DNA of 64,000 nucleotides, taken from assembly GCF_900177645.1 (NCBI RefSeq), contig NZ_FXAO01000004.1, positions 62,001-126,000 on the forward strand, given 5' to 3'. Below the pieces are notes generated by a model, which saw only the letters and a program-made list of their open reading frames with translations, did not search any database and was not told the DNA's origin. How positions within the stretch are numbered: the first letter of the stretch is position 1; every line of letters starts with the position of its first letter. The position numbers and the translations under genes are program-made. Origin of the DNA: Arenibacter troitsensis (lineage in GTDB: Bacteria; Bacteroidota; Bacteroidia; Flavobacteriales; Flavobacteriaceae). This document shows, one piece after another, positions 46,782 through 56,183 of the stretch.

Positions 46782-47684
46782 CTAAGATTTAGCCTTTTTA
46801 TAACTGATTAATTGTTGAGGGCCGTCCAGTAATATTCTAACAATCTGTAAGGTGCCATCATCCTTTGTAGCTATCTCCCATTTTATGAGGGCAATGGTTC
46901 CCTTCTGTATTTCAATCCCCGTAATACTCCGCGGGTGAACACAACTACCATCGTTAAAAAAAGGTATTTCGCCCGGAGAAGGAAAGCGTGGCCTATGGGT
47001 ATGGCCAACTATCGTCAGCAATTCATTGTTGGCCAAAATCCATTTTTTTATGCGTCTTTCAATCTTGATAAGCTCCTTATAATTTTTGGCCGGACTTGTA
47101 GGATCGGCAATACCCCATACCTGTAGGGGTTTCCATAGAACACGTACCAAGAACCTGCCCCAGCGCCAAAAGGTATAGTTCCACCAGTCCGCTTGGTGCC
47201 CATGGGTCAAAAACAACTCTTGACCACTGTTGTTATGTTTTAAAACTATGGCTTCGTGATAAGTAATATCCTCGAACAATTCTTTGTTGCAATCGTCAAT
47301 AGGCTCAAAATAGGATGACAAATTCTTTTTCACATACATTGGGTCTTTATAAACCATGTCATGATTTCCCCAAATCATATGGAGTCTTTTCTCCAGGTGA
47401 AATTGCTTTAAAAGTTTATATACGTTCTTATGCGCCGTAAATATGGAGTCAAAGTTGAGATTCTCCCATAGTTCATCACCGTCGCCCAATTCACAGTAGG
47501 TAAATCCCTCGTTAAAGTAGTGCCTTAGGGCATGAAAATAAATATTGCGATTATTTGCAAATTCGTCGGCAAAACTACTATCTCCTCTATGGCAGTCACT
47601 AAATAGTATAATTTTGGAGCTGTCGTCAAAGGGCAGGATCTTGGCATTTTTATAGGCCCTGGACAATCTGGCAGATGAGGTCAT
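46782..47684 (-). CDS. Calcineurin-like metallophosphoesterase (cytoplasmic)
   Basis: A 300-residue protein without a signal peptide. Metal ligands appear in ILFSDCHRGD, LGDGDELWEN, IWGNHDMV, LTHGHQAD and VGHTHRPRF. The overall pattern recalls LpxH/UDP-2,3-diacylglucosamine pyrophosphatase-like members, but the extra Trp-rich region WWNYTFWRWGRF is distinctive, and I do not assign that activity. It converges on tonB with 45 bases between the stops. Confidence 0.85.
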   Translation of the reverse strand: MTSSARLSRAYKNAKILPFDDSSKIILFSDCHRGDSSFADEFANNRNIYFHALRHYFNEGFTYCELGDGDELWENLNFDSIFTAHKNVYKLLKQFHLEKRLHMIWGNHDMVYKDPMYVKKNLSSYFEPIDDCNKELFEDITYHEAIVLKHNNSGQELFLTHGHQADWWNYTFWRWGRFLVRVLWKPLQVWGIADPTSPAKNYKELIKIERRIKKWILANNELLTIVGHTHRPRFPSPGEIPFFNDGSCVHPRSITGIEIQKGTIALIKWEIATKDDGTLQIVRILLDGPQQLISYKKAKS

Positions 47685-47890
47685 TGGTTTTGGGTCAAAA
47701 GTTAATACTTTTTAATGGAAGACTTTGAGGTTTATTAGGTATGTTCTAAAAAAATATGGACATATAATATGCCCAAACAACAGACATTCGTTATATAAAC
47801 CTAGATCAAGTTTATGGCAATTTGGACACTTTGGGGAAAGAAAGCAATTTCTTTTGTAATTTTACGGTCCAAATTTGGACTAAGGGTAAA

Positions 47891-50260
47891 ATGAAGGGAT
47901 TATCTGAGAAAATATCACCACTGGAACACCATATAAGCTTTAATAAGTTATTAGAGCAGTATGATGAAATGGCGGATAGCGATGATTCGTTTTTGGCCAC
48001 CAAGGCAAGGTATATTTTGAATGCCCAAGCACCATTTCCGGAATTGAGGGAAGGCTTCAATGATATTACATTGTTGGAAAAACATAAGGATGTAATTCAA
48101 ATTATTTTGCAGGATTTATTTTCAACTGTCCTTACCCATAATGAAATAAAAACGGCTACCTCACCCTACACGGACATTATATTTAACTTCAGTAAGCGCT
48201 TTGAAAAAATTTTGGAAGCTGCCGGACCGGATTATCGTCCACAAATCAGGAATCAAGAAGGAGAGGTGAACTATATCATGGCCTGTGTGGTCATACTCAA
48301 CTTTTATTACGGATTTAATTTAGATTTTAAAAGACCCTTTTTTTACGATATTCCAGATGCCAATGGAGTAATGAGGCATTACCGTATTTTGTACAATGCC
48401 GATTTCATGGAAATCATACCCAATGGAACCCCACTGGAAATTACCCAGGAAGACGTAAACAAGTTATTGGAAAATATAGATAATGTAGAGCTTTGGAAAC
48501 AAAAGATACCGCCCAAAAGTTTTATCAGCAAGGGTTTTGTAATTTCCAACATGTTCGATGTTACCGCAGAACATTCCATCTCCGAAATAAAATCCAACCT
48601 TATCATTAACGATAAAACCGGGGGCAATTTTATTAAGGGTGTGGAAGAAACCTTTAAATCTTTATTTGGGTTGCCAAATTTGCGTATTGGATTCTCCGTG
48701 TACAATTCCAAAGATGAGCAATTTGAGAGGGTTTCCATAAACGGAGTAAATAGTTTTATTTTACAGAAGAAACAAGTGGAGACTTGTAACGAGGCCCTTT
48801 GCAAGGCTTCATACAGTAAGCTGATAGATCAAAACCACTACTTTGTAATAAGCGATGTGGACAAGTACTACAAGCTTTCAAATGGTATGGCACCATATAA
48901 GGTTTTGCACGATCAAAAAATAAAAAGTGCCCTTTTGGCTCCCATTGCTAAAGACGGACAATTACTGGGGGTATTGGAACTAGTCTCCGATAAGGCAAAT
49001 GATCTCAATAGCGTGAATGCAACAAAATTGGATGATGTAGTTCCCTTTATTGTTTCTGCTGTATTGCGCTCTATACAAGAAGAGGAGAATTTGATAGATG
49101 CGGTTATTCAAAACGAATGTACCTCTGTGCACCCTTCCGTATACTGGAAGTTCAAGGAAGAGGCAAAGCGCTTTATTTTGGATGATATGGAAGGTTTACA
49201 ACCCTCTTTCCGCGAAATTGTTTTTGATGAGGTATATCCGTTGTACGGACAGGTAGATATCCAAAATTCCTCCCAGGAAAGAAATATGGCCATTCAAAGG
49301 GATCTCATGATCCAGTTGTCCGAAATTAGACAAATAATGACCGAGGTTTGGCAGAAGTACGGCTTACCCATATACGAAGAACTTATATTCCGGGTAGATA
49401 ACCACCTTGATGAAATCAAAGAGGTACTGCATACCAATAGCGAACAGGCTATTTTCGACTTTGTACAGGAAGAAATAAACCCGGTATTTGAACATATCAA
49501 AAAATCCGATACCCACATTCAAAATCTATTGCTTTCCTATGTAGCCAAAATAGATAAGGTAACAGGTTCGTACTATGATCACAGAAAAAATTACGATCAG
49601 AGCGTAATGTTGATCAACAAAAAGTTGGCATCGGTACTCGACAGCAAACAGGAGGAGGCACAACAAATGTATCCCCACTATTTTGAGCGTTACAAGACCG
49701 ATGGTGTGGAGCACAATATGTACATTGGGGATTCCATAACAGGAACAAGGGCCTTTGACCTACTTTATCTCAACAACCTTAGGTTGTGGCAGTTACAGGT
49801 AATCTGCGAAATGGAAAATAAGCATTATGACCTGAAATCCAAGCTGCAGGTACAGTTAAACGTGGCATCGCTTATTTTGGTCTATAACGGCTCTTTATCC
49901 ATTCGTTTTAGGATGGATGAAAAAAGATTTGACGTAGACGGTACCTATAATGCCAGGTATGAGATTATTAAAAAACGAATTGATAAGTCCTACATTAAAG
50001 GCACCAATGAAAGATTGACCCAAGCCGGTAAAATAGCCATTGTCTATTCACATAAAAAGGATGAGCTGGAATACCTCCGATATATTAAGTTCCTAAGATC
50101 TAAAGGTTATTTCAGCGGCAAAGTAGAAATTGTTGAATTGGAAGGGCTTCAAGGGGTTTCCGGATTAAAGGCCATTAGGGCTTCCATTCTATACAAATCC
50201 CCTAAGGAAAAAGACAAAACATATACCTACGAGGACTTAATGCTGGAATTGAAAAAATAA
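47891..50260 (+). CDS. Large GAF-domain-like cytoplasmic protein of unknown function
   Basis: A 789-residue protein with no signal peptide or membrane segment. Residues about 250-420 look like a GAF domain (SYSKLIDQNHYFVISDVDKYY; KSALLAPIAKDGQLLGVLEL), which usually binds a small ligand. The N-terminal 200 and C-terminal 350 residues are helical and not recognised by me, with no kinase, cyclase, GGDEF or DNA-binding motif. The ATG at 47891 is used; the frame is open to a TTG at 47822. A weak -7 box (TAATTTTA at 47857-47864) precedes it. It converges with the HD/PycTM gene, only 15 bases apart. Confidence 0.85.
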   Translation: MKGLSEKISPLEHHISFNKLLEQYDEMADSDDSFLATKARYILNAQAPFPELREGFNDITLLEKHKDVIQIILQDLFSTVLTHNEIKTATSPYTDIIFNFSKRFEKILEAAGPDYRPQIRNQEGEVNYIMACVVILNFYYGFNLDFKRPFFYDIPDANGVMRHYRILYNADFMEIIPNGTPLEITQEDVNKLLENIDNVELWKQKIPPKSFISKGFVISNMFDVTAEHSISEIKSNLIINDKTGGNFIKGVEETFKSLFGLPNLRIGFSVYNSKDEQFERVSINGVNSFILQKKQVETCNEALCKASYSKLIDQNHYFVISDVDKYYKLSNGMAPYKVLHDQKIKSALLAPIAKDGQLLGVLELVSDKANDLNSVNATKLDDVVPFIVSAVLRSIQEEENLIDAVIQNECTSVHPSVYWKFKEEAKRFILDDMEGLQPSFREIVFDEVYPLYGQVDIQNSSQERNMAIQRDLMIQLSEIRQIMTEVWQKYGLPIYEELIFRVDNHLDEIKEVLHTNSEQAIFDFVQEEINPVFEHIKKSDTHIQNLLLSYVAKIDKVTGSYYDHRKNYDQSVMLINKKLASVLDSKQEEAQQMYPHYFERYKTDGVEHNMYIGDSITGTRAFDLLYLNNLRLWQLQVICEMENKHYDLKSKLQVQLNVASLILVYNGSLSIRFRMDEKRFDVDGTYNARYEIIKKRIDKSYIKGTNERLTQAGKIAIVYSHKKDELEYLRYIKFLRSKGYFSGKVEIVELEGLQGVSGLKAIRASILYKSPKEKDKTYTYEDLMLELKK

Positions 50261-50275
50261 CATTTTTTCCCTTGA

Positions 50276-51466
50276 TTACAAACCACGATCCGGTCCAAAA
50301 TACTTAAAGGCCACGACGAAGGCAATAACGGAAACGATCATTCCTATAATAAAAATGGTATAGGTCCATCTTAAGATTTTATACTTCCTGTTCAATACCA
50401 ATCCAAGATAATAAAGATCCTTGGTCAATGAGGAATATATATAGTCCTTGTCCTGTACCAACTCGTTTATAGCCCATTGGTAGTCCTCCAGTTTCATTTT
50501 GTGAAAATTGCCGAAAAACAACAGGTTTACCTTGCGCTGCCTTACGTCCTCCTTGGAAAACTCGCCCTGGGTAACATTGGGTCTTGTTGCAAGAACGGCT
50601 AGTACCATGGACACCACACTAAAGACAACAAATAATAAAGTGGGATAGACCAGGTAATTGTTGGACGGATTGTCCAGTTTGGTCATAAGGTTGGACAATA
50701 CCAAAGAAATTATAATAGCATTTACCGAGAGCAGGATATTGGCTTTGGTATCGGCAATATCACTGAGCATTAAATGATTTTTTAAGGTAACCCTAAATAA
50801 GGTCTGTATGCCACGATCTGGACTTTCACTTTTGTATTTGGCCTTTAGTTTTTCCTTTTTAACTAAATTTTCCTCCGCCTTTTTTCCCTTTAAAAGCCTT
50901 CTAATATTCTTATTCTTTTGTTCCTGCCAATTTTGAAGGGCATAATCGGTATAAAAACGTTGTTCCGTTTGGAACATCTTAAGGTTTGCCTCGCGCCATT
51001 CCTTTTGTGTATAGGTTGCCAATCCCAAAACATCCAATTCTTCCCTCAGCAACTCGGCCGTTTCCACATACGTCTTCTTCCCAAAATGGGAACAATCTGC
51101 GTCCCTAATAATTTCTTCCAAGAGGTTTTGGGGTTCGTAGAACCTTTTTGTAGCCATAATAAGGCTGCATACACGTTCAATTTTTTGTTCATCGTATTCC
51201 TGTCTCCCTAAAAAGTTTCGGGTTATTCTACAACTGATCTCCTCATGATTCTCAGAACCTTCCGTATATCCGGTATCATGTAACCAAGCTGCCAGTAGGG
51301 CAATCTCATTTTCATTCTCGCCCAAATTATAAAAGTTCAATAATTCTTTAGTACTTTTAACAACCCGCTGCGTATGGCTTAAGTTGTGATACAAATAACT
51401 GGAATCTAGTTTATTAGACAATAAATCAACAACAAAGTTTTCAGTTTTTTCGAGGATTTCCGACAT
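50276..51466 (-). CDS. HD-domain phosphohydrolase fused to a PycTM-like (Pycsar effector family) membrane domain
   Basis: A 396-residue fusion. The N-terminal HD domain (about 20-170) has its metal ligands in HNLSHT (H27/H31), the H63-D64 pair in LHDTGYTEG, and D122/D124 in RDADCSHF. From about residue 220 comes the PycTM-like region: the SDIADTKANILLSVNAII signature, membrane segments near 244-261, 272-293 and 370-390, and a soluble loop between. In the Pycsar antiphage system such TM proteins respond to cCMP/cUMP by damaging the membrane. Here no pyrimidine cyclase is adjacent, so a defence role is not shown. The HD part could hydrolyse a nucleotide signal (inference). Confidence 0.87.
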   Translation of the reverse strand: MSEILEKTENFVVDLLSNKLDSSYLYHNLSHTQRVVKSTKELLNFYNLGENENEIALLAAWLHDTGYTEGSENHEEISCRITRNFLGRQEYDEQKIERVCSLIMATKRFYEPQNLLEEIIRDADCSHFGKKTYVETAELLREELDVLGLATYTQKEWREANLKMFQTEQRFYTDYALQNWQEQKNKNIRRLLKGKKAEENLVKKEKLKAKYKSESPDRGIQTLFRVTLKNHLMLSDIADTKANILLSVNAIIISLVLSNLMTKLDNPSNNYLVYPTLLFVVFSVVSMVLAVLATRPNVTQGEFSKEDVRQRKVNLLFFGNFHKMKLEDYQWAINELVQDKDYIYSSLTKDLYYLGLVLNRKYKILRWTYTIFIIGMIVSVIAFVVAFKYFGPDRGL

Positions 51467-51520
51467 AATAGTTAATTATGACCCACAAATTACAAAATTT
51501 TGATTTCTAAACAGATGTAC

Positions 51521-54500
51521 ATGAGGAAACATTACCTACTTATATTGATACTTTTTCTATTGGCAGGCTGTGCTACCTACAAAACAAAATATGCGGAAAG
51601 TTCCGCTGTAGCAGACATAACTAGTAACAGCGAATTATTGCATACTTTTTATTTGATCGGGGATGCCGGAAAATCCCCTATGGATGGTCAGAGTGAAGCA
51701 CTTGAGGCGTTCCAAAAAGTTTTGAAAAAAGCTGATAAAAATAGTACTGCCCTCTTTTTAGGAGATAATATTTATCCTGCTGGAATGCCCAACAAAAAAG
51801 ATTCCACCCAAATTTACCTGGAAGCTAAAAACAACATAGATGCACAACTAAAGACCCTGGCCCAATTTAAGGGCAATCCCATTTTTATTCCAGGAAACCA
51901 TGATTGGTACAGTGATGGGCTGGAGGGGCTGGAAAGACAACAAAAATATATCCAGAAAAAATTAGATAGCAAAGAGGTCTTTTTTCCAGAAGATGGGTGC
52001 CCTATAAAGAAAATAGACATCAACAATAAAATAGTGGTCATCGCCATTGATACGGAATGGTTTCTGACCAATTGGGACAAACACCCTAAGATGAACGATA
52101 AATGCGAAATAAAGGACCGGGAAACATTTTTTGAGGAACTGGAAAGCCTTATCAAAAAAAATCGTGACAGGACTACCATTTTGGCACTTCACCACCCCAT
52201 GTTCAGTTACGGACCGCATGGCGGACAGTACTCGGCAAAACTTCATTTAAACCCTGCTGGCGGCAAATTTCCATTCCCTATATTAGGTTCTTTTGTAAAC
52301 CTCATTAGAAAAACAAGCGGAGCCTCCTACGCCGATCTACAGAATAAGCGGTACACGCAATTAAGGAATCGCCTAATAACCATAGCACAATATTCGCAGA
52401 AGGTAATTTTGACTTCGGGTCATGAACATTCCCTTCAATATATTGTAGAGGACAACACCCCCCAGATCGTTAGTGGTTCCGGGGCCAAGGAAGGAGCCAC
52501 AAGATTGCTGAGCGGTTCCAAATTCTCCACAGGAAAAATGGGATTTGCAGCGTTAAAGGTTTACAAGGATGGTTCCTCCGAGGTAAGATATTATGGGGTT
52601 GGAAAAAATAATGATCCCGACCTTCTTTTTTCTACCCAGGTACTGCCTGCGGACAGAAACCAGAATTTCGAGTTAGGCGACAATGATTTTCCAAAGGAAG
52701 TAAAGGCCACTGTTTACTCCAAGGAAGACATTGAAAAAAGTAAATTTTTTAAAAGTGTTTGGGGCGATAGGTATAGGAAGTACTACGCCATGGAAGTAAG
52801 TGCACCTACCCTTAGGTTGGATACGTTATTTGGAGGTGTAAAACCGGTACGCAAAGGCGGGGGAAACCAATCCAAATCCCTGAGATTGTCCGATAAAAAT
52901 GGCAAGGAATATGTAATGAGGGCCGTTAAAAAAAGTGCCGAGGTCTACCTACAGGCCATGGCGTTTAAGGATAAATATGTCATTGGGGAATTTAAGGATA
53001 CCTACACTGAAAAGCTCTTAATGGATTTTTATACCGGTGCCTTGCCCTATGGTCTTCTTACGGTAGGAACCCTCTCCGATGCGTTGGATCTCTACCATAC
53101 CAACCCCAAATTATACTATATCCCAAAACAAGCAGCATTAGAGGAATTTAATGGCGAATTTGGGGATGAACTGTACATTTTGGAAGAACAGGTGGGCGAC
53201 GGCCATGGGGAGTTGGGAAGTTTTGCTTATGCCAATAAAATTGAAAGTACTTGGGACATGATCGATAAAATTAAGCGGGACGAAAAATATATGGTCAATA
53301 CGGAAAGATATCTAAGGACCCGCTTGTTTGATATGGTGATGGGCGATTGGGACAGGCATGACGATCAATGGCGCTGGGGAGAAATCAAGGACAAGGAAAC
53401 GGGAAAGATTGTTTTTGAGGCCATCCCGAGAGATCGGGACCAAGTATATTCCATTTGGGGAGATGGTGCCCTGATGGGTGTGGCAACAAGAATAATTCCT
53501 GCCCTTCAAATGATGGAAGGATTTAATAATGACATTAGAAATGTAGTCGCCTTCAACAAGAGTGCCTACGGCCTTGATGTAACCTTGTTATCCCAGACCA
53601 CAAAAGCCGATTGGGATAAAGAAGTGCAATATATACAGCAAAAATTAACCCCAACGGTAATAGACGAAGCCTTTAAATCCTTTCCCCAAGAAATTTTGGA
53701 CGAAAATATCCTTGATTTAAAGAATATACTTATATCCCGAATCATGAACCTTCCCAGAATTGCCGATGATTACTTTTCGGCACTTAACAGGTATGTTGTT
53801 ATAAAAGGCACCGATAAGGACGATTGGTTCGAGATTAATAATTTGTCCAAGCACGAAGTGGAAATCAAAGCTTTTAGAAACATAAGTGGAAAAAAGGATA
53901 AACTCTTTTATCAAAAGAAATTCAACAGCAATATCACAAAGGAGATCTGGATCTATGGCCTGGACGATGACGATATTTTTGAAGTGGCCGGCACCAAAGG
54001 CAACCAAATAAAAATTAGACTTATTGGAGGGCAAAACAACGATGTTTATGATGTATCGGAAAGTAGCAACACTTGGATTTACGATCACAGGTCCAAAAAA
54101 AATACCTTCAAAAAAATAAAGGGAGCAAAGCTAAGACTTACCAACAATTACGAAACCAACACCTATCAACCTTTAAAACTCAGGAACAGTACACGGCAGA
54201 TAATACCGACTATAGGATTTAATCCGGATGACGGCATGAAGCTTGGCTTCAGTGCTACAAATACCTTTTATGGTCTACGACAAAACCCTTATACTACCCA
54301 ACACCATTACAATGCCGCCTATTATTTTGCCACCAATGGCTTTGAATTGGGTTACAAAGGAGAGTTTGCCCATATATTGGACAATTGGAATTTAGAACTG
54401 GCCGCCCGCTTTACCAGCCCCAATTTTAGTATAAACTTTTTCGGATTCGGGAATGAGACCGAAAATTTTGACGATACTTTGGAGATGGATTACAATAGGG

Positions 54501-55228
54501 TGAAAATTCAAAACTTAAGCTTTTCTCCCTCTTTGATTTGGCGCGGGCAGCTGGGGGCAAAATTTAGAACGGGCATTACCTTGGAAAGTTTGGAAGTGGA
54601 AGAAACGGAGGATAGGTACGTGAATACCTTCTACCTAGCCAACGGAGAGGAGAATAGAAACAGTTTTATTGGGGTAGACGCAGAATACAGCTATGAAAAC
54701 TTGGACAATGCCGCCTTCCCCACCATGGGAATGTCCACTGGACTTCTCTTGGGATACAAGGCTAGTTTGGAGAACCAGGGGGAAGCCTATGCTTATATTG
54801 TTCCCAGTCTTTCTTTTGATCATAAACTGGTGTCCAATGGTAGATTGGTCCTTGCCACCAAATGGAAGGCCCATTTTAATATTGGCGATGATTACGAATT
54901 TTACCAAGCTGCCAGTATTGGAGGGATCGATGGGCTTAGAGGCTTTAGAAACCAGCGATTTTCGGGCAAGACCAGTTATTACCAGAATACAGACCTTAGA
55001 TTTAGCCTTAAAAGCCTTAAAACAGGATTGTTACCTGTTACGTTGGGGGTATATGGCGGTTTTGACTACGGAAGGGTCTGGACACCCAATGAAAATTCCG
55101 ACCTATGGCACACCTCCTATGGAGGGGGCTTATTTCTTAATGGAGCGGATGTGATGACGGCCAGGGTTGCCTTGTTCAACAGTGTTGACGGCCCGCGATT
55201 TTCCTTTGGTGTTGGTTTTGGATTCTAA
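51521..55228 (+). CDS. Trimodular outer-membrane lipoprotein: metallophosphoesterase, middle domain with kinase-like motifs, and Omp85-like barrel
   Basis: A 1235-residue predicted lipoprotein (lipobox LLAGC, C17). Residues about 40-370 form a calcineurin-like phosphoesterase: G47-DAG, G81-DNIYP, G125-NHDW, ALHHPMF and TSGHEHS. Residues about 440-760 include GKEYVMRAVKK (461-471), GDWDRHDDQW (608-617) and IPRDRDQVYS (635-644), which look like the lysine, catalytic-loop and metal-binding motifs of atypical kinases such as CotH/Fam20-type enzymes. Residues about 860-1235 are a glycine- and aromatic-rich surface-antigen (BamA/TamA-like) barrel ending SFGVGFGF. The start is the ATG at 51521, since upstream ATG/TTG codons would lengthen the signal peptide. 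Substrates are unknown. Confidence 0.85.
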   Translation: MRKHYLLILILFLLAGCATYKTKYAESSAVADITSNSELLHTFYLIGDAGKSPMDGQSEALEAFQKVLKKADKNSTALFLGDNIYPAGMPNKKDSTQIYLEAKNNIDAQLKTLAQFKGNPIFIPGNHDWYSDGLEGLERQQKYIQKKLDSKEVFFPEDGCPIKKIDINNKIVVIAIDTEWFLTNWDKHPKMNDKCEIKDRETFFEELESLIKKNRDRTTILALHHPMFSYGPHGGQYSAKLHLNPAGGKFPFPILGSFVNLIRKTSGASYADLQNKRYTQLRNRLITIAQYSQKVILTSGHEHSLQYIVEDNTPQIVSGSGAKEGATRLLSGSKFSTGKMGFAALKVYKDGSSEVRYYGVGKNNDPDLLFSTQVLPADRNQNFELGDNDFPKEVKATVYSKEDIEKSKFFKSVWGDRYRKYYAMEVSAPTLRLDTLFGGVKPVRKGGGNQSKSLRLSDKNGKEYVMRAVKKSAEVYLQAMAFKDKYVIGEFKDTYTEKLLMDFYTGALPYGLLTVGTLSDALDLYHTNPKLYYIPKQAALEEFNGEFGDELYILEEQVGDGHGELGSFAYANKIESTWDMIDKIKRDEKYMVNTERYLRTRLFDMVMGDWDRHDDQWRWGEIKDKETGKIVFEAIPRDRDQVYSIWGDGALMGVATRIIPALQMMEGFNNDIRNVVAFNKSAYGLDVTLLSQTTKADWDKEVQYIQQKLTPTVIDEAFKSFPQEILDENILDLKNILISRIMNLPRIADDYFSALNRYVVIKGTDKDDWFEINNLSKHEVEIKAFRNISGKKDKLFYQKKFNSNITKEIWIYGLDDDDIFEVAGTKGNQIKIRLIGGQNNDVYDVSESSNTWIYDHRSKKNTFKKIKGAKLRLTNNYETNTYQPLKLRNSTRQIIPTIGFNPDDGMKLGFSATNTFYGLRQNPYTTQHHYNAAYYFATNGFELGYKGEFAHILDNWNLELAARFTSPNFSINFFGFGNETENFDDTLEMDYNRVKIQNLSFSPSLIWRGQLGAKFRTGITLESLEVEETEDRYVNTFYLANGEENRNSFIGVDAEYSYENLDNAAFPTMGMSTGLLLGYKASLENQGEAYAYIVPSLSFDHKLVSNGRLVLATKWKAHFNIGDDYEFYQAASIGGIDGLRGFRNQRFSGKTSYYQNTDLRFSLKSLKTGLLPVTLGVYGGFDYGRVWTPNENSDLWHTSYGGGLFLNGADVMTARVALFNSVDGPRFSFGVGFGF

Positions 55229-55256
55229 CTAAGAAGTAAAGGTTTTTGCAATGGGT

Positions 55257-56117
55257 TTAATTGCCCAACACCAATGAATATAGATTTCTTCCCGTTTTTC
55301 CGGACTCCTCGTCCGAAAGCAATAAGGTAGTGTTATTGGAGAAGGAAACGGATTCCAATTGCGTATATACGCCCAAGTCTATCGTTTTAAGCGTTCCGCT
55401 AGCAAGGAAATTATCCATTGTAAAATTGGTAAAAACCCACAAAGTACCATTTCCCAATAATACTATGGTCTTCCCATCGGGAGAAATATCGGCAGAGGTT
55501 ACTTGCCCATTAATCTTGCCTTGGGGAGGAAAAAAAGACCCTATATACTGGGCATTGTGCTTGCCCTCTATAGCAGGCACCTTGTACAATAGGGCTTCTC
55601 CGCTAAAAGGTTGTGTCCTATTCTTTGTTACGATATAGAAATTGCTTTTGTAATAAAAAAACGACTCGGCATCAAAGAGCAATTTATTCTTTTTTGGAGG
55701 AAAATCTTTTTGTTCGGGATACTTAAATTCAATTTTTATAGCCTCAATATCATCTCCTGTTTCAGCATTTGGATTAGGGATTTTATAGATGGCCAAATTC
55801 TTCCTGTCATTATTGTTATTACCAAAATCGCCAATGAATACATTCCCATTTTCATCCCTGGCCATATCTTCCCAATCGTGGTTTTTGGCATGTTTTACTT
55901 TTAATTCCTTGACGAGGTCCCCTTTATAATTTACCTGATAAATTTTATCGGGATTTCCTCTATCCATAACGAACCAAACCGTAGAGTCCTTGGCCGGAAC
56001 CATTCCGGAATTCTCCGTTAATTTCTGGGGTAATTTGGTAACAAATGTCAGTTGTCCATAATTTCTGGCACAACTAATAATGGTTCCCCAAAGCAACAAT
56101 AAGAAGTATTTTTTCAT
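55257..56117 (-). CDS. Predicted lipoprotein with a beta-propeller-like fold, unknown function
   Basis: A 286-residue protein with a lipobox TIISC (about residue 16). The rest shows propeller-like repeats: WFVMDRGNPDKIYQVNYKGDLV, NGNVFIGDFGNNNNDR, TSADISPDGKTIVLLGNG, LESVSFSNNTTLLLSDEE. This recalls SdiA-regulated/SMP-30-like or esterase-like propeller proteins of Bacteroidota, but I see no catalytic motif I can name. The ATG at 56117 is used. It converges with the trimodular outer-membrane gene (28 bases apart). Confidence 0.8.
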   Translation of the reverse strand: MKKYFLLLLWGTIISCARNYGQLTFVTKLPQKLTENSGMVPAKDSTVWFVMDRGNPDKIYQVNYKGDLVKELKVKHAKNHDWEDMARDENGNVFIGDFGNNNNDRKNLAIYKIPNPNAETGDDIEAIKIEFKYPEQKDFPPKKNKLLFDAESFFYYKSNFYIVTKNRTQPFSGEALLYKVPAIEGKHNAQYIGSFFPPQGKINGQVTSADISPDGKTIVLLGNGTLWVFTNFTMDNFLASGTLKTIDLGVYTQLESVSFSNNTTLLLSDEESGKTGRNLYSLVLGN

Positions 56118-56183
56118 ACAAATAAGTATATAATCATATAGGTGGGCAACCAATTATTTAATCTTACGTATCCTTATAGCCTT

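Noticed and set aside
47891-51466. A complete Pycsar defence system
   Set aside because: Only the PycTM-like domain is present. The GAF-like neighbour shows no cyclase motifs, and no other defence genes are nearby.
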